A stretch of 64,000 nt of DNA from Mycobacterium sp. 1554424.7 (GTDB lineage: Bacteria; Actinomycetota; Actinomycetes; Mycobacteriales; Mycobacteriaceae). A model generated the notes under the pieces. That model was not told the DNA's origin, made no database searches, and worked only from the letters and a program-made list of their open reading frames with translations. Made by a program: the position numbers and the translations under genes. Location of the stretch: contig NZ_LZSE01000078.1 in the NCBI RefSeq assembly GCF_001665295.1, positions 62,001-126,000 of the forward strand, written 5' to 3'. This document shows, in pieces, positions 17,540 through 25,869 of the stretch. Numbering within the stretch: the first letter of the stretch is position 1; each line of letters opens with the position of its first letter.

Positions 17540-18504
17540 CGGGCGATCGCGATCTTGATGCGCTCGGGCGCCGGGCGGCAGGCGAGATCGAAGGCCGCCT
17601 GCACGTCTTGGACGCCGAAGGTGTGGGTGAGATAGGCGCCGAGCAGCTCGGGATGCTCGTCGGCGAACTTGGCGGCGACGTCCAGGACCCGCCGGCGGTC
17701 AAGGGTCACACCGGATTTCAGCGTCAGGTTGTTGCGCAGCAGCAGGCGCATGCTGATCGGGTAGGCGTCATCGTCGGCCACGCCGAAATAGAAGACGGTG
17801 CCGCCGGGTGCGGCGGCTTCGATGGCATGCCCCAGGGTGGCCACCTGGTGTCCGACGGCTTCGATGACGACGTCGGCGCGGTCGGCGGCCGCCAGGTGGC
17901 TCACCCAGCGGTCGCTGGTGGCGCGCACCGGGTCGTCGACGCCGAATGCCGTTGCGTGGCTGGCGCGGTCGACGGGGTCTACTCCGGTGACGCGCCGCGC
18001 GCCCGCGGCCTTGGCGACGTAGGAGAACAGCAGCCCGATCGAGCCCTGGCCGATGATCGCGACGTGGCGGCCGGCCAGGTCCGGCAGCTGCTCGCAGGCG
18101 TAGAGGACGCACGCCAGCGGTTGCAGGCCGATCGCCTCGGCCGGGCTCAGCGCCGGGTCGTAGGGCGCCAGCATGTTGCCGTCGCTGATCACGCGCTCCA
18201 TGAGGCCGTCGAACCCGGACGCCCAGCCCACCACGAGATCGCCCGCGCGGTGATCCGGGTGCCGGCTGGCGATCACTTCGCCGGCCACCTCGTGGATCGG
18301 GAACCCGTCCTTTTCGGCGGCGCTCGGCCCGTCGTCGCCGGGCAGCCGGCCCCTGTTGCCGCGGAAGGCCGGCAAGTCACTGCCGCACACGCCGGCGGCC
18401 GAAAACCGCAGCAGGACTTGGCCTTCGGTCAGCTGATCCGGCGTCTTGTCGGGGATCGACGTCCGCTCGAACTGATATGGGGCGATGATCCGGTAGGACC
18501 ACAC
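17536..18504 (-). CDS. Zinc-type medium-chain alcohol dehydrogenase
   Basis: 322 residues from the GTG at 18504, one base after the P450 stop; the open frame beyond it lies inside the P450 gene and is ignored. MDR features: catalytic-zinc AAGVCGSDLPAFRGN (about 34-48), IHEVAGEVI in place of the common GHE-x2-G, Rossmann segment HVAIIGQGSIGLLFSYVAKAAGA (about 148-170). It would oxidise the hydroxyl made by the P450 to a carbonyl. The four-cysteine structural zinc site of typical ADHs is not apparent. Confidence 0.87.
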   Translation of the reverse strand: MWSYRIIAPYQFERTSIPDKTPDQLTEGQVLLRFSAAGVCGSDLPAFRGNRGRLPGDDGPSAAEKDGFPIHEVAGEVIASRHPDHRAGDLVVGWASGFDGLMERVISDGNMLAPYDPALSPAEAIGLQPLACVLYACEQLPDLAGRHVAIIGQGSIGLLFSYVAKAAGARRVTGVDPVDRASHATAFGVDDPVRATSDRWVSHLAAADRADVVIEAVGHQVATLGHAIEAAAPGGTVFYFGVADDDAYPISMRLLLRNNLTLKSGVTLDRRRVLDVAAKFADEHPELLGAYLTHTFGVQDVQAAFDLACRPAPERIKIAIAR

Positions 18505-18505
18505 G

Positions 18506-19717
18506 TCACACCTCCACCGGGATCTTGTTGTATCCCCACTGGAAGCTGGACGGCAGCCGGGTGGCGGCGTCGCCCCGGATCGCGAAGTCCGGCACCCGGC
18601 GCAGCCATTCCTGTACCAGCACATCGATTTCCAGCCGGGCCAGGTGGTAGCCGATGCAGAAATGCTGGCCGCGGCCGAAGGCCAGCGAGCGATGGATCGG
18701 GCGGTTCCAGACGAACTCGTCGGGCTCCTGATACTCCCGCTCATCGCGGTTGGCCGATGCGAGCAGCGTGATGACGCGTTGGCCGGGCCGAATGGTCTGG
18801 TCGTGAATTGTGTACGGCTTGCGTGCCGTTCGGGCGAACCACTGCGCCGGCGCGCAATAGCGGATCATCTCCTCGCGCGCAACCGGCACGTTGGTGACGG
18901 GGTCGGCGCAGACCGCGGCCATCTGGTCGGGCCGCTGGGCGAGCTCCCAGAGCCCGTGGGCAACGATCTTGGGCACCGTTTCGGTCCCACCGATGAAGAT
19001 GCAGAGCATCTGCGTGGCGACCTCGACGTCGGACAGGGCGCTGCCGTCGGGGAGGCGGTAGCCCAGCAGGCCGTCGACCACCGGCAACGCCTCGCCGCAG
19101 GAGCCGGCCCGGCGGCCCTCGACCACCGGCGTGAGGTATTCGAGGTAGTTGGGCCGGGCTTGCGCGGTGTCGACGCCCTCGCCGGGCTCGGCCAAGCTGC
19201 CGGCGTTCACCGCGGCCAGCACTTGCGGGGCGAGATCGTCTGGCAGGCCCAGCAATCCGCACACCATCGAAGCCGCGACGATGCCGCCGTACTCCTGAGT
19301 CAGATCGAACGAACCCCGCGGCAGCAGCTCATCGAGGCGCTCGTTGGCCAGCCTGCGGATCCTGTCCGCCAGCCCAGCGACCGACCTCGGACGCAGCGGC
19401 TGAGAGTGAGCGCGGCGGATCTCGGCGTACAGGTCCGTGTCGAACACCGCGTGGAAGGGCAGCGGATGCAGCGGCGGGTCGTCGAGCGGCCCGTCGTTGT
19501 GCCGGGCCAGCACCGACGCCGGGGGCAAGGTGCCTTCCGTCGCGACGAACGTGCCGTCGTTGACTTCGAGCACCCGCCAGATGTCCTCGAAGCGGGACAG
19601 CGCGTAGGTGTCCCACTGTGCCATGTAGTACACCGGGTGCTCATCGCGCAGTATCCGGTAGTACGGCAACGGGTTTGCCATGACTTCCGCGTCGAACGGG
19701 TCGTACGAAAAGCTCAC
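18506..19717 (-). CDS. Cytochrome P450 monooxygenase
   Basis: 403 residues from the GTG at 19717 (GTGA overlap with the upstream gene stop). All P450 landmarks are present: I-helix IFIGGTETV, K-helix EEMIRY (ExxR), and the heme loop FGRGQHFCIGYHLARLE with the proximal cysteine at residue 354. Soluble, bacterial class I type that needs a ferredoxin and reductase; neither gene is in the window. CYP subfamily not assigned. Probably the first oxidation step of the operon's pathway. Confidence 0.94.
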   Translation of the reverse strand: MSFSYDPFDAEVMANPLPYYRILRDEHPVYYMAQWDTYALSRFEDIWRVLEVNDGTFVATEGTLPPASVLARHNDGPLDDPPLHPLPFHAVFDTDLYAEIRRAHSQPLRPRSVAGLADRIRRLANERLDELLPRGSFDLTQEYGGIVAASMVCGLLGLPDDLAPQVLAAVNAGSLAEPGEGVDTAQARPNYLEYLTPVVEGRRAGSCGEALPVVDGLLGYRLPDGSALSDVEVATQMLCIFIGGTETVPKIVAHGLWELAQRPDQMAAVCADPVTNVPVAREEMIRYCAPAQWFARTARKPYTIHDQTIRPGQRVITLLASANRDEREYQEPDEFVWNRPIHRSLAFGRGQHFCIGYHLARLEIDVLVQEWLRRVPDFAIRGDAATRLPSSFQWGYNKIPVEV

Positions 19718-20418
19718 TGCAGTGGCGAGGGGGGTAGGGCCTGCAGAATCGAGTCCTCCCAGCCGTCGCGTAGTGCGGGCGCCACGCTCATCCAGGTGAC
19801 GATCTCGGCCGGTGGGCTGTCCTTCCAGGACGGGTAGTGATTGGCGAAGCATTCCCAGCCGCCGTCCAGGGCCCAATAGTGGATGACCTCGTTGTAGCGG
19901 AAGGTCGTGGTGAACGAACCCAGCCACCGCTTGCCGGTGCGCTCCGACCATGGGACGTAGAGCCGTTCCAGCTCGCGGATGTAGTCGTCCTGGCGGCCCG
20001 GCTTGGTCTGCATGATCTCCTGAATCACCAGCGGTGCAGTGAAATTGGCCTCGCGCAGCTGTGCCAGCGTCTTGTTGCTGGGTCCCGGGTACATGATGCG
20101 TCCCTCGCCCGAGGCGCGGATGCCGGCCAGGAATTCCGACCATTTTCCGGCCGCTACCTCATGGCTGCCGCCACGCGCCTGCGCCGCCCCGATCCTGGCG
20201 TAGTCGGCGAATCCATCGATCTCCCAGATGATCGTCACCTGTGGCCAGTGGCCGTTGTACGGGGTGGATTCCCAGATGGCGAACAGCCGGGCGCCGAGCT
20301 CGTCCATCATCGGCTGGTAGGTGCCGGTGAACATTTCGGTGAAGGCGTCGCTTCGCCCTGATCCCAGAGCGATCGTCTCGTGCAGGTAGAGCAGTGTGTG
20401 GCCGTAGTACTTCTTCAT
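19714..20418 (-). CDS. NIPSNAP-like protein of unknown function
   Basis: 234 residues. Two halves each look like a ferredoxin-like alpha/beta barrel unit (YGHTLLYLHETIALGSGRSD... WEIDGFADYARI, then LVIQEIMQTKPGRQDDYIRELE... HYWALDGGWECFANH), the pattern of NIPSNAP or dimeric alpha/beta-barrel proteins. No catalytic motif recognised. It sits between the operon's first gene (1-bp overlap) and the P450 (4-bp overlap), so it is likely needed in the same pathway. The family assignment is tentative. Confidence 0.75.
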   Translation of the reverse strand: MKKYYGHTLLYLHETIALGSGRSDAFTEMFTGTYQPMMDELGARLFAIWESTPYNGHWPQVTIIWEIDGFADYARIGAAQARGGSHEVAAGKWSEFLAGIRASGEGRIMYPGPSNKTLAQLREANFTAPLVIQEIMQTKPGRQDDYIRELERLYVPWSERTGKRWLGSFTTTFRYNEVIHYWALDGGWECFANHYPSWKDSPPAEIVTWMSVAPALRDGWEDSILQALPPSPLQ

Positions 20419-20966
20419 CAGTCGAGCCGGGTGGCCAGGTCACACAGCAGCGTCTCGGTGGGACCGACTGACTCGCAGGGCAATCCCGCCGCGGCAAGCG
20501 CGTAGCCCTTGAACCTGCGGGCCGCCGCGCTGAGCACGTGTTGCGTTCGGGTCATCGCGCGGTCCACGCCCAGGGGCCACCCGTCGCCCCACAGCGCGAC
20601 CTCGGTCAGCCGGTCGCCGAGCGACGCGAGCACCTTTTGCCGCACGAGCGGGTCGGCGGTGAACGCCTCGGCGCTGACCGCCAAACTCTGGCTCCTCGAC
20701 CAGGTGAGGTCCGGACCCGCTCCGTCGAATGCCCGCACGCCGAGGATGCGCAGCGAGCGGGCGTCGCCGGCGTGCGGCAGCAGCACGCTGACCTCCCAAC
20801 CGGCCATCACCCGGTCGTAGAGCCATCCCCCTGCCGATTGGACGACGTCGGCGGCGCTGGCCGCCACGACGTCCAGCCGGTATCGCAGGCACTCACCGTC
20901 CGCGCGGGTCGCTCGCGCGGAGCTGACCCGTCGGCTGCGGATGGTGTCGAACGTTGGCGTGACCAT
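20418..20966 (-). CDS. Conserved-looking hypothetical protein, first gene of the P450 operon
   Basis: 182 residues from the ATG at 20966. A GTG at 20984 is in frame but falls inside the shared 24-bp promoter element, so the ATG is preferred. There is no obvious ribosome site, which fits a leaderless start. I do not recognise the family. It has no signal peptide or membrane segment; it contains a Trp-rich segment (GGWLYDRVMAGWEVSVLL) and a histidine-containing helical end. The stop overlaps the next start as TGATG. Confidence 0.7.
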   Translation of the reverse strand: MVTPTFDTIRSRRVSSARATRADGECLRYRLDVVAASAADVVQSAGGWLYDRVMAGWEVSVLLPHAGDARSLRILGVRAFDGAGPDLTWSRSQSLAVSAEAFTADPLVRQKVLASLGDRLTEVALWGDGWPLGVDRAMTRTQHVLSAAARRFKGYALAAAGLPCESVGPTETLLCDLATRLD

Positions 20967-20978
20967 CACCGGACAGCG

Positions 20979-21002
20979 TGACACTTCGAGCGAAATTTGT
21001 AA
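20979..21002. promoter_or_regulatory. Shared 24-bp element, copy A, before the P450 operon
   Basis: TGACA, 14 bases, TGTAA. An imperfect inverted repeat with half-site TKACA. Read on the minus strand it also offers a -35 TTTACA and a -10-like CACGCT 17 bp apart, which would place a transcription start at about 20968, two bases from the ATG. Over 31 bp (20974-21004) it matches copy B at 26 positions. Likely operator for the TetR at 35056 (inference). Confidence 0.7.
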
Positions 21003-21008
21003 AGGTGC

Positions 21009-22175
21009 CTAGCCCTGCCGCGCCTTGAGTTCGGCGAGAATCTCGTCGGTGTGCTGGCCCAATTCGGGGGCCACGGAGCGCGGCGCCCACGGCGTACCGT
21101 GGAAGTCCGCCGGCGTGGCCACCATCGTGATGCCGGCCTCCCCATCCGGGACGTCCACCAGGCCGCCCGCGGCGTGGAACTGCTCATCGGCCACGACGTC
21201 CTCGAGCGCGTTGACCGGCGCCCAGAAGAGTTCGGGTTCGCCGGCGAAGATCCGCGCCCACTCGTCGAGCGGGCGGGTCGCGAAGATCTTGTCCAGCTCG
21301 GCGATGAGCTGCACCGCGTTGACCGCGCGGGACCGGGCGTCGGCGAAGCGGGGGTCGTCGCACCATTCGGGGCGGCCGACGGCGCGGCACAGCGGGGGCC
21401 AGTGTCGCTCGGCCTCCAGCCCGACGATCCAGAACCGCCGCCCGTCGGCCGCGGCGTAGTTGTTCATGCACGGGTTGCCCATCGACTCGCGCTGCCCGAC
21501 CGCGATCGGCTGCCCGGTCAGCAGATAGGTGTTCAGGTCGAAGCTCACGGTGTAGGCGCCCTGGCGGTACAGCGAGGTGCTGACCAGTTGGCCCGCGCCG
21601 GTGCGTTCGCGGGCGAGCAGCGCCGCGCACACGGCGGCGGCGAGCGTCATCCCGGCCGAGTGGTCGCCCATGCCGCCGCGCTGGAAGGGGGGCGTGTCCC
21701 CGGGCCGGGTGAGCAGGTGGGCCAGCCCGGCGCGGGACCAGAACGCGGCGACGTCGTAGGCGGCGCGATCGGCGTCGGGCCCGGTCTCGCCGTACCCGGT
21801 GATCAGGCCGTAGACCAGCCGCGGGTTGCGAGCCGACACCGATTCGAAGTCGAGCCCGAGGCGCTGCAACGCGCCGGGGCGCACGTTGGTCAGGAAAACG
21901 TCTGCGCCCGAAAGCAATTCGAACGCGGTGCCGCGGCCCGATTCGGTGTTGAGGTCCAAGACGATGCTGCGCTTGGACCGGTTGTCCATCTCGAACGGCG
22001 GGTTGACGCCGAGATCGCAACCCAGCATCCGGCCGAACAGCCGCCCCGGGTCGCCCGTCGGCGGCTCGATCTTGATCACGTCGGCGCCCCAGTCGGCCAG
22101 GATCCCGCCGGCGGCCGGCCCGGCCACCCAGACCCCGAGTTCGACGACCTTGATGCCTTCTACCGGTCCGGCCAT
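21009..22175 (-). CDS. Class III CoA-transferase / CaiB-BaiF family
   Basis: 388 residues from the ATG at 22175 (a GTG three codons earlier is possible). Family motifs: VVELGVWVAGPAAGGILADWGADVIKIE at the N-terminus, NRSKRSIVLDLNTESG, the Asp of the catalytic region in QRGGMGDHSAGMTLAAAV (about 160-180), and the YRLITGYG-like LITGYGETGP. It moves CoA between acyl groups. Its 3' end abuts copy A of the shared element, and it faces the same way as the P450 operon, so it may be cotranscribed only if transcription reads through. Confidence 0.92.
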   Translation of the reverse strand: MAGPVEGIKVVELGVWVAGPAAGGILADWGADVIKIEPPTGDPGRLFGRMLGCDLGVNPPFEMDNRSKRSIVLDLNTESGRGTAFELLSGADVFLTNVRPGALQRLGLDFESVSARNPRLVYGLITGYGETGPDADRAAYDVAAFWSRAGLAHLLTRPGDTPPFQRGGMGDHSAGMTLAAAVCAALLARERTGAGQLVSTSLYRQGAYTVSFDLNTYLLTGQPIAVGQRESMGNPCMNNYAAADGRRFWIVGLEAERHWPPLCRAVGRPEWCDDPRFADARSRAVNAVQLIAELDKIFATRPLDEWARIFAGEPELFWAPVNALEDVVADEQFHAAGGLVDVPDGEAGITMVATPADFHGTPWAPRSVAPELGQHTDEILAELKARQG

Positions 22176-22202
22176 GACTGGCACCTTAGCCCGAAACCAG
22201 GA

Positions 22203-23369
22203 TCAGACGGTGCCGCCCGGGGAGAGCAGTTCCCAGTCCTTGATGTCGGCGACCGGACCAAACAGATCCGCGGGAATGTCCCCGGCGAGCGCTTGACCCG
22301 CGCGAACCAGGTGCGGCCAATTGCGGTTGGCCAACGCTGGTTTAGCCAGAGTGATGACGTCGCCGATCCCTGATTCGATGACGGCGGCCGCATCGCGGGG
22401 ATCGTCAAGGTGTCCGTTGACGAGGACGGGCAGGCCGCTGTGCTGTTTGGCCAGTTCGGCCAACGTCTTCGGGCCCGAATCGAAAGCCGGTGCCAGCGCG
22501 CGGTATTCGGTCGTGTGGATGTAGTCGATGCCCGCGTCGGCCAACGTCCCGAAGATGACCGCGGCGTCCTGTTCGCCACCGGCCCAGCGGTGCTGATGGT
22601 CGGACACTTTCCCTTGGGAGATGCGGATTCCGGTGGTGATCTCCGATCCCACCGCGGCCGCGACGTCGCTGCTGATCTCTGCGGCCAGGCGAACGCGATT
22701 GGCGACACTTCCCCCGTACTTGTCGGTGCGAGTGTTCAAGTAGTCGGTGAGGAACTCGTCGAGCAGATACCCGTTCGCCCCGTGGAGTTCGACACCGTCG
22801 AAGCCGGCATCGCGGGCCAGGCGCGCAGCCCTCACAAAGGCGCGGCGCACCTCGCGAACCTGCTCGGCGGACATCGCCTCGGGCATCGGGTACGGGCCCG
22901 ATCCGCGATACACGGCGGCTTGTGCACCCTTCGGACGCACCGCGGACGGACCTACGGTCGAGGATGTGTAAACGTTGCCCTGCGATTGGCTGCCGGCGTG
23001 CATCAACTGGGCAAAGATCTTCGCGCCGGCCGCGTGCACTCGCTCGACCACGGGCTGCCAGGCCTTGGCCTGAGCGGGGGTGGCGATGCCGGGCTGGAAC
23101 AAGTAACCCTGACTGGCCTGCTCGTCCATGTAGATGCCTTCGGTGATGAGCAGGCCGAATCCACCGTCGGCGTACACGCCGTAGTACGAAACCATCCGCT
23201 CGGTGGCCAGTCCCTCAGCGGTAGCGCTGATGCGGGTCATCGGCGCCAGGGCGATGCGGTTTTTCAAGTCCGCCCGCCCGATCGTTGCCGGAAGGAACAG
23301 GGACTCATGCTGCTGCCCGCTCTCGGCAGTCATCCGGCCGTTTACTTCCTGGTTCGTCACGGGCGACAC
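22203..23369 (-). CDS. Old-yellow-enzyme-family NADH:flavin oxidoreductase
   Basis: 388 residues. FMN TIM barrel of the OYE family: LKNRIALAPMTRISA at about 35-49, the AQLMHAGSQS segment, GFDGVELHGANGYLLDEFLTDYLNTRTDKYGGS (about 188-220) and the late ALAKPALANRNWP phosphate-binding part. Reduces activated C=C bonds such as enones. The GTG at 23369 has GGAGG 10 bp upstream; an ATG at 23333 is the alternative. It is 27 bp upstream of the CoA-transferase gene start. Confidence 0.92.
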   Translation of the reverse strand: MSPVTNQEVNGRMTAESGQQHESLFLPATIGRADLKNRIALAPMTRISATAEGLATERMVSYYGVYADGGFGLLITEGIYMDEQASQGYLFQPGIATPAQAKAWQPVVERVHAAGAKIFAQLMHAGSQSQGNVYTSSTVGPSAVRPKGAQAAVYRGSGPYPMPEAMSAEQVREVRRAFVRAARLARDAGFDGVELHGANGYLLDEFLTDYLNTRTDKYGGSVANRVRLAAEISSDVAAAVGSEITTGIRISQGKVSDHQHRWAGGEQDAAVIFGTLADAGIDYIHTTEYRALAPAFDSGPKTLAELAKQHSGLPVLVNGHLDDPRDAAAVIESGIGDVITLAKPALANRNWPHLVRAGQALAGDIPADLFGPVADIKDWELLSPGGTV

Positions 23370-23383
23370 AACAGTGTGCCCTC

Positions 23384-23396
23384 CGGAAATGTTCCG
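23384..23396. promoter_or_regulatory. 13-bp palindrome between the OYE and DUF427 genes
   Basis: CGGAAATGTTCCG, perfect 5-bp arms (CGGAA/TTCCG) around a 3-bp centre, in the divergent space between 23369 and 23433. A plausible operator for either gene; no known consensus is claimed. Confidence 0.35.
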
Positions 23397-23432
23397 AACG
23401 GCCTAACCGGCCCTGCCGATAAGCTTTGGCCA

Positions 23433-24107
23433 ATGACTCTGGTAGCAGGACGGGGACCGCTGTCCGCTGATCCGGCCGGGCGGTTCGCTCCCCAGATACC
23501 CGCCGGCGTTGTCTACGTCGAGCCGCATCCGCGGCGGGTTCAGGGGCTGCTGGGCGGCCGCCTGGTGATCGACACCGAGCGGGCGCTGCTGGTGCACCGG
23601 CAGGGACGCCCGCTCAGCTACGCGTTTCCGGCCGACGCGGTCGGCGACCTACCGAGCGAGCCGGAGCCGGAAGCGCCGGGCTTCGTCCAGGTGCCCTGGG
23701 ACGCGGTCGACACCTGGCTGGAGGAGGGGCGCCAGCTGGTGCACTACCCGCCGAATCCGTATCACCGCGTCGACTGCCGCCCGACGACGCGCCGCCTGCG
23801 CGTCACGGTCGACGGCACCACGTTGGTGGACACCGACGACACGGTGATCCTGTTCGAGACCGCCCTCGAGCCGCGCCTCTACGTCGACCCGAAACATGTG
23901 CGCACCGAGCTGCTGCGGCGATCCGAGACGTCGAGCTATTGCAACTACAAGGGTTATGCGACGTACTGGTCGGCGGGCCCGGTCGACGACGTCGCGTGGA
24001 GCTACGAGGACCCGCCGCCCGAAAGCCTGCCCATCAAGGGCTTTTTCAGCTTCGACGCCGCGCGCGCCGACGTCGTCGCCGAGCTGCCGCTCGGTCACCG
24101 CAGCTAA
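23433..24107 (+). CDS. DUF427-domain protein
   Basis: 224 residues from the ATG at 23433. Ends with the conserved block YCNYKGYATYWSAG and VAWSYEDPPPESLPIKGFFSFD, typical of DUF427 proteins, with an N-terminal repeat of related strand pattern (GRLVIDTERALLVH and VDGTTLVDTDDTVILFE). Function unknown. It converges with the LuxR-type gene with a shared CTAA stop. An extended frame to 22410 is present but runs across the OYE gene, so it is not used. Confidence 0.87.
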   Translation: MTLVAGRGPLSADPAGRFAPQIPAGVVYVEPHPRRVQGLLGGRLVIDTERALLVHRQGRPLSYAFPADAVGDLPSEPEPEAPGFVQVPWDAVDTWLEEGRQLVHYPPNPYHRVDCRPTTRRLRVTVDGTTLVDTDDTVILFETALEPRLYVDPKHVRTELLRRSETSSYCNYKGYATYWSAGPVDDVAWSYEDPPPESLPIKGFFSFDAARADVVAELPLGHRS

Positions 24108-25573
24108 TCGCCCGACTCGTCTTTCAGCGCCGGCCCGAGTTGACGTCTCGCGGTGACGCCCAGTTTGGTGAACACCTTGCGCAGGTGGTACGCGACGGTG
24201 TTGGAGCTGATGTACAACTGCGCGCCGATCTCGGCATTCGTGGCTCCCCGCGCCGCCAATCCGGCGACCTGAACTTCTCTGGGTGTCAGCCCCGAAGAGT
24301 TTGCCGGGGAACGCCTTTCTCGCACACGCTCACCGGTCGCCTCCAGCTCCAGCCGGGCCCGCTCGCGGAAGGCCTCCATACCCATGGCGACGAACATTTC
24401 GTAGGACGGTCGCAGCTGGGCGCGGGCGTCGAGTGGGCGTCGCTCCCGGCGCAGCCATTCCCCGTAGACGAGCCGCGCACGGGCGGCGGCCGGACGAAGG
24501 TTCGTGCGGTCCAGTCGCTCGACTCCCTCGCGGTAGAGGCGTTCGGCGGCCGCGTCACCACTGGCGAGCGCCTTCGAGCACGCCAAAGCCCCTAGCGCCC
24601 AGTCGGTATCGGCAGCATGGGCGCTTTCGGTCAACCAGTCCAGGGCTCGGTTCGCGACGTTCGCCTGCCCACAACGCGTTGCCGCCTCTATCAACTCCGG
24701 CAGTAGGAAGTTCGCCCACAGCTCTTGGGGATGCTCGCTGCCTTCGCGGGCCGCGGCGAAGGCGTCCTCATAGCGTCGGAGCCCATTGCACAACACCGCC
24801 GTCGCCAACTCAATCGAGGCCAAGCCCATCCCCTCGCCCCGCGCAACCGCATAGTGCTTGCCGGCGCGCATAAGTCGCCGGGCATCGGCTTGGTCACCCT
24901 GCCACGCCGCAAGAGGAAGCGCGGCGTAGGGAAACATCATCGTCGCCGTCGCGGTGGCGACCGAGTCCGCCTCGGCGATCAACCGCCGAGCCGCCGCGAA
25001 GTCACCGGTCCAGACGAGCGCCGCCGCATGCGACTGCAGCGCGACGGCCAGCGCACGCTCATCGCCCGCCTCCCGGGCCAAAGCGACCTGCCGAGCTGGG
25101 AGCAGCTGCCAGGCTCGATGGTCCCAGGCGATGATGGCGGCGTGGCAGGCAAGCCAGAGCCATCGCGTCCCGTCTTGGTGGCGTGTTTCGTCCGTGCGAC
25201 AGAACGCGTCTACGGCTCGTCGGACCAGCCTGACTCCCGCAGCGCCCTCAATGACAACGGCCGTCAATCCATCCAGCATGACATCGGTTGGGCGGGCGGG
25301 TTCCGCCGGTCGTGGCGCGGCCGCGCCGGCCACCGCCACTTCCTCAACGCCGCGAGCGCCGGCCAGGCGGCCGGCGAACAGGACCGTCGAGAGCGCTTCC
25401 AGATACAGCTCGCGCGCCAACCGGATGTCGCGCGCCGCGTGCGCGTCGGCCAACTCGAGTAGGGCGGCGGTTGCGTCGCTGCCGGACTTGGAGGTGAACA
25501 TCATCTCGCCGCGCAGCACCGGAGGTAAGGCGTCGGCTCGCTCTACCACCGGCGCGTGCCGGGCGGGGTTCAT
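24104..25573 (-). CDS. LuxR-family (LAL-type) regulator lacking the N-terminal ATPase
   Basis: About 489 residues from an ATG at 25573 (frame open to 25705; no good ribosome site at either). The C-terminal LuxR winged helix-turn-helix is complete: LTPREVQVAGLAARGATNAEIG then ISSNTVAYHLRKVFTKLGV (last 60 residues). The rest is the helical tetratricopeptide-like sensor region of large ATPase LuxR (LAL/MalT-like) regulators. Family members are usually about 900 residues with a Walker-type ATPase first; no such domain is found upstream. Probably N-truncated and possibly a pseudogene. Confidence 0.75.
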   Translation of the reverse strand: MNPARHAPVVERADALPPVLRGEMMFTSKSGSDATAALLELADAHAARDIRLARELYLEALSTVLFAGRLAGARGVEEVAVAGAAAPRPAEPARPTDVMLDGLTAVVIEGAAGVRLVRRAVDAFCRTDETRHQDGTRWLWLACHAAIIAWDHRAWQLLPARQVALAREAGDERALAVALQSHAAALVWTGDFAAARRLIAEADSVATATATMMFPYAALPLAAWQGDQADARRLMRAGKHYAVARGEGMGLASIELATAVLCNGLRRYEDAFAAAREGSEHPQELWANFLLPELIEAATRCGQANVANRALDWLTESAHAADTDWALGALACSKALASGDAAAERLYREGVERLDRTNLRPAAARARLVYGEWLRRERRPLDARAQLRPSYEMFVAMGMEAFRERARLELEATGERVRERRSPANSSGLTPREVQVAGLAARGATNAEIGAQLYISSNTVAYHLRKVFTKLGVTARRQLGPALKDESGD

Positions 25574-25869
25574 CGGTGTATCGATGACTTCGCGCCCGCC
25601 CAGCTCCGGGCGTAAATCATGGGTGAAGTGTATCGGCTGGAAATCCCCATGCGCGGGTCCGACGTGATGCGACGGAACGGCACGTCGCCATGGCGTCAAT
25701 CGCACTCGACTACCAGGTGTTGAGGATTCACCGGCCGAGACGCCAAGTCATGATCGAGGTGAGGCACCGCCAGTGGGCGTCGGCCTGATCGCGCGCCGCG
25801 AGCCAAAATAGCGGGCGAACCAACTGATCGATTCTCCCTGTCACCGCCGACTCAACCCCTGGAGTTGCC

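Noticed and set aside
22410-23432. Extension of the DUF427 frame upstream to 22410
   Set aside because: It runs antisense through the OYE gene and lacks family similarity. The ATG at 23433 fits the domain.
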